Below are positions 1-5,275 of a DNA stretch of 9,435 nucleotides, in pieces. The notes beneath the pieces were generated by a model. The model made no database searches. It saw nothing but the letters and a program-made list of their open reading frames with translations, and was not told the DNA's origin. This stretch comes from Planctomycetota bacterium (GTDB taxonomy: Bacteria; Planctomycetota; MHYJ01; JACQXL01), in the NCBI GenBank assembly GCA_030018555.1, contig JASEHY010000049.1, positions 1 to 9,435 on the forward strand. The letters are read 5' to 3'. Position 1 is the stretch's first letter; each line of letters begins with the position of its first letter. The position numbers were made by a program, and so were the translations under genes.

Positions 1-2
1 GT

Positions 3-37
3 CCTTATCCCTCTGACGGGATCCTGTGAAGGACAGG
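3..37 (+). repeat. 35-nt repeat core, solo copy
   Basis: This 35-nt block recurs without a mismatch at 5092-5126 (direct) and 5193-5227 (inverted). It consists of two small adjoining hairpins: ATCCC/GGGAT around a 6-nt loop, and TCCTGT/ACAGGA around a 5-nt loop. It lies in the spacer upstream of the acyl-CoA synthetase gene. The left part may be cut by the window edge, so a longer element could extend outside. Confidence 0.85.
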
Positions 38-80
38 ATGGTGGAACCATAAGGACAGGATAAACTTATCCCGTGAGGGA
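38..80. repeat. small hairpins adjoining the 35-nt repeat
   Basis: ATGGT/ACCAT (38-42 and 46-50) and TCCC/GGGA (near 69-80) form two further short stem-loops directly after the 35-nt core. The same ATGGTgg..ACCAT word, next to a CCCGT/ACGGG stem, recurs at 6905-6933, so this is part of a dispersed family of short palindromes. No coding function is visible. Confidence 0.5.
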
Positions 81-95
81 ATCTGCATAATTCAC

Positions 96-123
96 TTGCC
101 AGATAATCTGGTTTTGGTATATT
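96..123 (+). promoter_or_regulatory. candidate sigma70 promoter for the acyl-CoA synthetase gene
   Basis: TTGCCA (96-101) and TATATT (118-123) each match five of six consensus bases of the -35 and -10 boxes. They are 16 bp apart, and the -10 is preceded by TGG as in an extended -10. Transcription would start near 130, placing the 133-193 hairpin in a leader of about 94 nt. This is pattern matching only. Confidence 0.5.
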
Positions 124-132
124 AGTGTTTAA

Positions 133-193
133 GCGTCTTGGGTTGTGCGTTATGCGTTGTCCCGACAGAATTCGTCGGGAAGACCCAAGACGC
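133..193. repeat. nested hairpin repeat in leader of acyl-CoA synthetase gene
   Basis: The outer arms GCGTCTTGGGT (133-143) and ACCCAAGACGC (183-193) pair perfectly over 11 bp. Inside them TCCCGAC (160-166) pairs with GTCGGGA (174-180) around a 7-nt loop. The inner stem resembles the TCCCGAT/ATCGGGA palindromes at 1921-1941 and 8856-8875. There is no T run after it, so it reads as a repeat or leader structure rather than a terminator. Confidence 0.7.
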
Positions 194-223
194 AAAACGC
201 AATAATTGAGAGAAGCGTGAGTT

Positions 224-2320
224 ATGTTAGATAAATTGTTTTCTCCTAAATCCATTGCTGTTATTGGTGCGTCAAATAGACCGCTCACTATCGGTTATCG
301 GATTATCCAGAATCTCAAGGACATCGGTTTTAAGGGACCCATCTATCCAGTCAACCCTAAAGACCCAGAGATAAATGGGTTCAAGGCATATCCTTCTATT
401 ACTGCAGTTCAGGGTAATGTTGACCTTGCACATATTGTTGTGAAGAATACGATGGTGCCACAAATTATGGAGGAATGTGGTAAAAAGGGCGTTAAGGCAG
501 TTATTATCAATACCGCCGGTTTTAAGGAGATTGGTAGTGACGGTATTGCTCTTGAGAATCAGGTTGTTGAGATAGGCAGGAGGCAGGGTGTCCGTATCTG
601 CGGTCCTAATTGTCAGGGTGTAATGAATACTGAAGAATCAAATCCTGTCTATGCTAATTTTACTTATACCCGTATCAAGTCGGGTTTTATCTCTATTTTA
701 GCACAGAGCGGTGGAGTGGGCGAGGTTATCAATCAGCGTCTATCTGAATTAGGAATCGGCATCAGGATGTATGCCTCTAATGGCAATGCGGCTGATGTCT
801 CCATTCCTGAGATACTGCAATACTGGGCAGGGGACGACAAGACGAGGGTAATTATTCTTCATATTGAAAGTCTGGCAAACCCCCACGAGTTTATTGAGGT
901 GGCAAAAAGGATAACTCCGCTTAAACCGATTTTAGGTATAAAGACAGGGCGAACCGAGTTGGGCGCTCGGGCAGTTGCCTCTCATACAGGCAGTCTGATG
1001 AAGGCAGATACCGCAGTTGAATCTGTTTTTAAGAAATGCGGTATCATCAGTTTTAATAATCAGGAAGATATCTGCCAGTGTGCTATTGCCTTTGCCCAAC
1101 AACCCATTCCTCAAGGGAGAAGTGTGGGTATTATTACCAATACTGGCGGACCCGGAATTATCACCACCGATGAATGCATTGAGGGCGGCTTAAATATTGC
1201 GGAACTATCAGAGGAAACCAGAACACATCTTAAATCTCATCTGTTTCCCGAAGCGACAGTGAGTAATCCGGTTGATGTTCTGGCAACCGCAGGTCCAAAA
1301 GAATATGCCATAGCAATTGAATCTCTTCTGTCTGACCCTAAGGTGGATTCTGTGATAATAAACTTTATCACTCCGTTCTTTGTGGATTGCGAGGGGGTGG
1401 CGCGAGAGATAAAGCGGATTTCGGCTGAGGCAAAGAAACCACTACTTGCGGTCGTAATGACAGACAAGAAACAATGGGCAGGGACTCTGGAAATAATAAA
1501 ATCAAGCGGTGTGCCGGTTTATGACCTGCCTGAAACCGCATCAAAGGCATTGGTGGCATTAACAAGATACGGCGAATACAGAAGTTCGGAGTTGGGAGTT
1601 CGGAGTGAAGTAATGTTTAATGATGTAAATATTGCCGAGACAAGAAAGATTATCAGTGATACCAAAAAGTCAGGCAGAGAGTTTTTATCCCTCGGAGAGG
1701 CGCTGGCGGTATTATATAACTATAGGATACCAAGTGCTAAATTTGTGCTCGTGGAGCGGCTGGAGGATATACCTTCTGCGGTGAATTATGTGGGCTTCCC
1801 TCTCGTCTTGAAAGTGGATGCCCCAGAGATTATCCATAAAACAGAGGAAAAAGCGGTTTTCCTAAATATCACCACCAAAGAAGCACTTAAAGATGTGATT
1901 GATAATATCAGTAAGAAGCCGTCCCGATGTGACATCGGGACGAGATATCTAATTCAGGAATATTTAACCGGAGGGAGAGAGGTCATCATTGGCGGGAATT
2001 ATATAGAAAGTCTGGGACACCTGATAATGTTCGGCTTGGGCGGAATATTTGTAGAAGTGATAAAAGATGTTGCCTTTGCAATAAATCCTTTATCACGGCT
2101 TGAAGTAGAAGAGATGATACATTCTATAAAGGGGTTTAAGATATTAGCCGGAGTGAGGGGACAAAAACCTGTGGATATGGACAAACTGGTGGAGATTATG
2201 CTCAGGGTATCTCAACTGCTCAATGATTGTCCAGAGATAAAAGAAATAGACCTCAATCCGATAATGCTCTATCCAGAAAAAGAACGTTGTTCGGTCGTGG
2301 ATGTAAGAATCAGAGTTTAG
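224..2320 (+). CDS. ADP-forming acetate/acyl-CoA ligase, fused alpha-beta subunits
   Basis: The product is a 698-residue NDP-forming acyl-CoA synthetase, the family that converts acetyl-CoA (or another acyl-CoA), ADP and phosphate to the free acid, CoA and ATP. It is typical of fermentative anaerobes and archaea and acts in the cytoplasm. The N-terminal CoA-binding Rossmann domain opens with SIAVIGASNRP (10-20). The succinyl-CoA-ligase-like domains follow, with VASHTGSL containing His254, the expected phosphohistidine. The C-terminal ATP-grasp (beta) domain runs from about 485 to 698, with FPLVLKVDAPEIIHKTE (525-541), FGLGGIFVEVIKDVAF (603-618) and EIDLNPIML (674-682). Length and domain order fit the fused alpha-beta form. 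The ATG at 224 gives a natural start just before the Rossmann strand, with only a weak GAGAG upstream. Two repeat-derived stretches lie in frame at 453-462 and 566-574. The acyl substrate cannot be read from sequence. Confidence 0.9.
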   Translation: MLDKLFSPKSIAVIGASNRPLTIGYRIIQNLKDIGFKGPIYPVNPKDPEINGFKAYPSITAVQGNVDLAHIVVKNTMVPQIMEECGKKGVKAVIINTAGFKEIGSDGIALENQVVEIGRRQGVRICGPNCQGVMNTEESNPVYANFTYTRIKSGFISILAQSGGVGEVINQRLSELGIGIRMYASNGNAADVSIPEILQYWAGDDKTRVIILHIESLANPHEFIEVAKRITPLKPILGIKTGRTELGARAVASHTGSLMKADTAVESVFKKCGIISFNNQEDICQCAIAFAQQPIPQGRSVGIITNTGGPGIITTDECIEGGLNIAELSEETRTHLKSHLFPEATVSNPVDVLATAGPKEYAIAIESLLSDPKVDSVIINFITPFFVDCEGVAREIKRISAEAKKPLLAVVMTDKKQWAGTLEIIKSSGVPVYDLPETASKALVALTRYGEYRSSELGVRSEVMFNDVNIAETRKIISDTKKSGREFLSLGEALAVLYNYRIPSAKFVLVERLEDIPSAVNYVGFPLVLKVDAPEIIHKTEEKAVFLNITTKEALKDVIDNISKKPSRCDIGTRYLIQEYLTGGREVIIGGNYIESLGHLIMFGLGGIFVEVIKDVAFAINPLSRLEVEEMIHSIKGFKILAGVRGQKPVDMDKLVEIMLRVSQLLNDCPEIKEIDLNPIMLYPEKERCSVVDVRIRV
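1583..1606 (+). repeat. in-frame tandem 14-nt repeat inside the acyl-CoA synthetase gene
   Basis: AGTTCGGAGT occurs at 1583-1592 and again at 1597-1606, a 14-nt period encoding RSSELGVRSE (residues 453-462). It lies in the linker between the succinyl-CoA-ligase-like part and the ATP-grasp part, where extra residues are least harmful. Confidence 0.6.
1921..1941. repeat. perfect palindrome inside the acyl-CoA synthetase gene
   Basis: GTCCCGATGT (1921-1930) and ACATCGGGAC (1932-1941) are perfect 10-bp arms around one base. The reading frame continues through them, giving PSRCDIGTR (566-574), between NISKK and YLIQEYL in the ATP-grasp domain. The same GTCCCGAT/ATCGGGAC arms occur at 8856-8875 in a tRNA remnant. 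Confidence 0.8.
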
Positions 2321-2354
2321 CGACGATGTGGCCCATTCGCTTTGCTCAGGGTTA

Positions 2355-2431
2355 AGAGCCAGTAACCCCGGCACCCCGAAAGCCCGCCTGACCGGACGGG
2401 CAGGCATTCGGGGTGCTGGCTAACTGGCTCT
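2355..2431. repeat. large GC-rich hairpin between acyl-CoA synthetase and methyltransferase genes
   Basis: AGAGCCAGT (2355-2363) pairs with ACTGGCTCT (2423-2431). Inside, CCGGCACCCCGAA pairs with TTCGGGGTGCTGG with one G-T wobble. The apex carries further GC-rich words (GCCTG/CAGGC). It begins 34 nt after the stop codon of the upstream gene and ends 7 nt before the next start codon. Without a T run it is not a standard terminator. It could be a dispersed repeat that also attenuates transcription or hides the next ribosome binding site. Confidence 0.8.
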
Positions 2432-2438
2432 GAAGAAG

Positions 2439-3026
2439 ATGAACTTAAAGAAGAGATTACAGAAAGTCAACTATCGGTTTTTGTTTGTAACTCTGGTAGC
2501 CCTGACTCTGATATATCTATCAGAGCCAAAGTTTCCCTACACCGCCAACGGTATCTTTTATCTGCCTTATTTTATCATAGGGCTTTGTCTGATTATAGTC
2601 GGTGAGATTATTCGTATCTGGGCAACCGGCCATCTGGAAAAGAATAAGAATCTGACTACCTCAGGGCCTTACGGCTACATCAAAAACCCTATGTATGCAG
2701 GTTCTTTTATTATTCTTATGGGATTTAATTCTCTTGCCATCAATCCATATATTCATTATATTCTTTTAGTTGAATTGGTGGCGTTTATTCTGGTATATAT
2801 TCCTACCAAGCGGAAGATAGAAAGCACCAGATTGTTGGAGAAATTCGGCTCAGAGTATGCGGATTACGATAAGAATGTTCCTGATTATATACCGCGAAGA
2901 TTGATTGCCTACCCAGTGGGTGAACGCAGAATAGAGAAGAGATGGCGATGGCAGGTCTTCTGGGAAAACCAGGAGATTCAGGTTGCTTTTGCAGTCCTTG
3001 TTGGTGTCATAGCAATATATTTATGA
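2439..3026 (+). CDS. isoprenylcysteine carboxyl methyltransferase-like membrane protein
   Basis: This 195-residue integral membrane protein belongs to the ICMT/PEMT-type methyltransferases, which use S-adenosylmethionine. In bacteria their acceptors (lipids, isoprenoid or amine groups) are mostly unknown. Hydrophobic segments lie at about 11-28, 40-60, 85-103, 105-121 and 178-195. The family signature is GPYGYIKNPMYAG (76-88), the usual GPY..RHPMY.G motif with K-N in place of R-H. It is followed by the conserved tail IESTRLLEKFGSEYADY....VPDYIPR (127-153). The start sits only 7 nt after a large hairpin, and the only SD-like string, GAAG, is 3 nt from the ATG, so initiation is probably weak or unusual. 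No nearby gene identifies the acceptor. The family is fairly certain, the substrate is not. Confidence 0.82.
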   Translation: MNLKKRLQKVNYRFLFVTLVALTLIYLSEPKFPYTANGIFYLPYFIIGLCLIIVGEIIRIWATGHLEKNKNLTTSGPYGYIKNPMYAGSFIILMGFNSLAINPYIHYILLVELVAFILVYIPTKRKIESTRLLEKFGSEYADYDKNVPDYIPRRLIAYPVGERRIEKRWRWQVFWENQEIQVAFAVLVGVIAIYL

Positions 3027-3039
3027 AAGCGTAGAGCAA

Positions 3040-3087
3040 AGAGCGTATAGCGTAGAGGAAAACTCTAATCTCTACGCTCTATGCTAT
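3040..3087. repeat. imperfect hairpin repeat (GCGTAGAG family) before the HD-domain gene
   Basis: The 18-nt segment 3040-3057 pairs with 3070-3087. The eight innermost base pairs (GCGTAGAG... side) are perfect, and the outer part has two mismatches and one wobble. Upstream, GCGTAGAG-like words repeat in tandem (3029-3057). The element ends 3 nt before the ATG of the next gene. Confidence 0.7.
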
Positions 3088-3090
3088 ATT

Positions 3091-4290
3091 ATGAATGTCT
3101 TTGTAAAGAAATTTATTCTTGCGTTATCTCTGGCGTTTGAACTGCTCAGCAAAAGGATTTATCAGCACCAGCAGAGAACTACTATCATCGCCTTGAATTT
3201 AGCCAATGAGTTGGAACTGTCTCATCCTGATTTGACCAATCTGTTCTATGCGGGCTTATTGCATGATATTGGCACCTTTTCATCTCCGGACAGAATGGGT
3301 TTGATGAAATTTGATTATAGCGATATCCTCTATGCGCAAAGCCAGAGCGAATCAGACTACAATATGCTCAGCCGCATTGACCTGCTTAAAGATACCGCAG
3401 AGATAATTCGTTATCACCATTATCACTGGTCAGGTCCCAACCAAAACGGCATGATAAAAGATGCAATTCCTTTATTAAGCCAAATAATCCATCTCGCTGA
3501 TAGGATGGAACTCCTTATTGATGAGTCTAAGGACATCTTAGAACAGATTGAACCTGTTATTAATAAGATAAAACAATATAGCAGTAGTTGGTTTAATCCG
3601 ATGCTGGTGGAGAAATTGCAGGAGGCAACAAGGCATAAAATATTCTGGGTTAATTTAACAGCGGAATTTACGGATAAGGTTCTTGAAGGATTTGCCCCTG
3701 AAGACCAGCGGAAGATAACGATTAATAGTATCATAGAAGTCGCCTATATATTCGCTCAGATTGTAGATTATAAAAGTCATCATACTAAAAGTCATAGCAT
3801 CAGGGTAAGTGATGTGGCAGTAAAATTAGGAGAAGCATTGAGATGGACAGGAGATGACTTGAAGCGATTAACCGTAGCGGCGTTGTTACATGACCTCGGG
3901 AAATTATCCGTGCCTGATGAAATTCTGGACAAGCAGGAAGCACTTACTAAACAGGAGTATGCTATAATCAAAAGACATCCTTATTTTTCTTATATTATCC
4001 TCAATTCCATCCCTAATTTTGATGAACTGGCTGAATGGGCTTTGTTCCACCACGAGAACATAGGAGGAAATGGCTATCCTCTGGGGGTGAATGCGGAAAA
4101 TATACCACCGGGCGCAAGAATTATATCTGTTGCAGATAAATTCTCAGCAATGACAGAAGACAGACCTTATCACAAAAGATTGTCTAAAGAAGAGGCGATT
4201 AAAGTGCTTGAAAAAGAGGCAAAAAGAGGAATGATTGATAAAAAAGTGGTGGATGTTTTGAAAAGAATATCTCATAAATTTCCTTTTTAA
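3091..4290 (+). CDS. tandem HD / HD-GYP-like phosphohydrolase domain protein
   Basis: The protein has 399 residues and two HD-type metal-dependent phosphohydrolase domains. Domain 1 (about 20-150) shows His26, His58-Asp59 in LLHDIG, His109-His110 and Asp137 in IIHLADRME, but lacks the usual lysine after HDIG and has no GYP motif. Domain 2 (about 225-395) is HD-GYP-like, with HSIRV (His235), LLHDLGK (His267-Asp268), RHP (His296), HHENIGGNGYP (320-330) and VADKFSAM (Asp349). Most HD-GYP proteins have HHExxDGxGYP, so Asp is replaced by Gly325 here. HD-GYP enzymes degrade cyclic di-GMP or related cyclic dinucleotides, and by family a signalling role is likely. There is no signal peptide, membrane segment or receiver domain, so no input is visible. 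The start has no SD and directly follows a repeat, but the N-terminal histidine needs a start near here. Confidence 0.8.
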   Translation: MNVFVKKFILALSLAFELLSKRIYQHQQRTTIIALNLANELELSHPDLTNLFYAGLLHDIGTFSSPDRMGLMKFDYSDILYAQSQSESDYNMLSRIDLLKDTAEIIRYHHYHWSGPNQNGMIKDAIPLLSQIIHLADRMELLIDESKDILEQIEPVINKIKQYSSSWFNPMLVEKLQEATRHKIFWVNLTAEFTDKVLEGFAPEDQRKITINSIIEVAYIFAQIVDYKSHHTKSHSIRVSDVAVKLGEALRWTGDDLKRLTVAALLHDLGKLSVPDEILDKQEALTKQEYAIIKRHPYFSYIILNSIPNFDELAEWALFHHENIGGNGYPLGVNAENIPPGARIISVADKFSAMTEDRPYHKRLSKEEAIKVLEKEAKRGMIDKKVVDVLKRISHKFPF

Positions 4291-4335
4291 TCCCGCATAC
4301 TTGCTCGCTGTATAGGGAAATATATTTATTTAATT

Positions 4336-4347
4336 GCCCGTAAGGGC
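4336..4347. terminator. possible weak bidirectional terminator between convergent genes
   Basis: GCCC/GGGC with a GTAA loop sits 3 nt from the stop of the minus-strand acyltransferase gene and 46 nt after the stop of the HD-domain gene. The stem is only 4 bp, extendable imperfectly by AAT/ATT. Read on the minus strand it is followed by AT-rich sequence without a clean T run. Position favours a shared terminator, the structure is weak. Confidence 0.3.
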
Positions 4348-4350
4348 TGA

Positions 4351-4977
4351 TTAATCAAAAGTAATCTTCATCAGCGCCTCTTTTATCTTTTTTCTTAACT
4401 CTTCTCTGGAGTGGGTGGTATTCGCCACGATGGGCTCACCATAAATAACTTTTACCCGGCTAAAGGGAAGCGGAATCATAAAGTTGTCCCAGGAGTTGAA
4501 GCGATAAGATTTGGTTGGGGTATAAGAAACAGGTATCACTGGAAACGATGTCTTTTGGGCAAGGAATAATAGACCATCCTGCACCTCATATTTTGGTCCT
4601 CTGGGACCATCGGGTGTGATAACAGGCGAAAAACCGCTTTGTGTCTTACGATATAAATTAATCAAGCCCTCTATCGCTCCTTTAGAGGTTGAACCCCGTA
4701 CCACTGCTGCACCGAGCGAGGTTTCCAAACGAGCCATTATCTCACCATCCTTGCTGTAACTGGAAAATACCACTACTTTATGTCCCCTGCGAACATATTT
4801 CATAGCTAAGAAATATGTCATATAAAAAAGACGATTGTGCCAGAAGGCAAAGATAAGATTCTGTTTCTTCTGGAAGATATAATTACGAACATACCCGGCA
4901 TTTATTTCCTCAAATCTTGTAGCGCGACAGAGACCAAACAAAACCATCTTGCCCAGAAAAGAGTATAATGCTATCAT
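4351..4977 (-). CDS. DUF374-family lysophospholipid/lipid A-type acyltransferase
   Basis: The 208-residue protein belongs to the DUF374 branch of the PlsC/LPLAT acyltransferase superfamily. These are membrane-associated enzymes that transfer acyl chains to lipids and are often linked to lipid A or outer-membrane lipid synthesis in Gram-negative bacteria. FAFWHNRLFY (43-52) supplies the catalytic-type histidine, His47. SSYSKDGEIMARLETSLGAAVVRGST (72-97) and VITPDGPRGP (119-128) are the hallmark blocks. VQDGLLFLAQKTSFPVIPVSY and KVIYGEPI complete the fold. Length is normal. The N terminus is mildly hydrophobic without a clear signal peptide. The gene is convergent with the HD-domain gene and divergent from the 541-residue coiled-coil gene. 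No good SD is visible before the ATG. The acceptor lipid cannot be determined. Confidence 0.88.
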   Translation of the reverse strand: MIALYSFLGKMVLFGLCRATRFEEINAGYVRNYIFQKKQNLIFAFWHNRLFYMTYFLAMKYVRRGHKVVVFSSYSKDGEIMARLETSLGAAVVRGSTSKGAIEGLINLYRKTQSGFSPVITPDGPRGPKYEVQDGLLFLAQKTSFPVIPVSYTPTKSYRFNSWDNFMIPLPFSRVKVIYGEPIVANTTHSREELRKKIKEALMKITFD

Positions 4978-5029
4978 GCTATCATCAGGGAAAATTATAA
5001 ATTATATTTCAAATTATTTCTATATTTTC

Positions 5030-5058
5030 TTGACTTGTTTTACTTACAGGGGTATACA
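5030..5058 (+). promoter_or_regulatory. candidate sigma70 promoter for the coiled-coil zinc-finger gene
   Basis: TTGACT (5030-5035, five of six) lies 17 bp before TATACA (5053-5058, four of six). Transcription would start near 5065 and run through the whole 5078-5241 inverted repeat before the ribosome binding site at 5265-5269. The upstream flank is AT-rich, as is usual for promoters. Confidence 0.45.
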
Positions 5059-5077
5059 AGAACAAGAAGAAAAAGAG

Positions 5078-5241
5078 AACACGAATAGGACCCTTATCCC
5101 TCTGACGGGATCCTGTGAAGGACAGGGTGAACTTATAAAGCGAATGACACGAACAGGAAATTATATTCGTGATATTCGCCGTATAAGTTTACCCTGTCCT
5201 TCACAGGATCCCGTCAGAGGGATAAGGGTGTGATTCGTGTT
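5078..5241. repeat. 164-bp near-perfect inverted repeat (MITE-like)
   Basis: AACACGAAT (5078-5086) pairs with ATTCGTGTT (5233-5241). After a short mismatch, CCCTTATCCC through ACAGGGT (5091-5127) pairs perfectly with 5192-5228, and AACTTATA pairs with TATAAGTT. GCGAAT..ACGAA (5140-5153) pairs with TTCGT..ATTCGC (5166-5179) with two differences. Almost the whole element therefore folds on itself. Each arm holds one copy of the 35-nt core also found at 3-37. No ORF of note and no obvious target-site duplication are seen. It could be a non-autonomous mobile element or a repeat built from duplicated REP-like units. Confidence 0.88.
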
Positions 5242-5264
5242 TATACTTTCTTATATGGTTAAAT

Positions 5265-5269
5265 AGGAG
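5265..5269 (+). promoter_or_regulatory. strong ribosome binding site AGGAG
   Basis: AGGAG ends 6 nt before the ATG at 5276 and fixes that start. It is the only clearly canonical Shine-Dalgarno sequence ahead of a complete gene in this window. Confidence 0.8.
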
Positions 5270-5275
5270 TTAGTT

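Noticed and set aside
2355..2431. Rho-independent terminator after the acyl-CoA synthetase gene
   Set aside because: The stem is strong, but no T run follows and it abuts the next start codon. It is listed as a repeat, though an attenuating effect cannot be excluded.
3091..4290. A cyclic-nucleotide-based defence system around the HD-domain gene
   Set aside because: No cyclase, effector nuclease or other defence partner is adjacent. The neighbours are a methyltransferase and a lipid acyltransferase.
4949..5233. 94-codon + strand frame over the start of the acyltransferase gene and the inverted repeat
   Set aside because: It lies antisense to a clear gene and then in self-complementary repeat sequence, with no family resemblance.
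1..5241. CRISPR array made of the 35-nt repeats
   Set aside because: There are only three copies, one far away and two inverted to each other, with no regular spacers and no cas genes. Each copy is a double hairpin, which fits a REP/MITE-type element.
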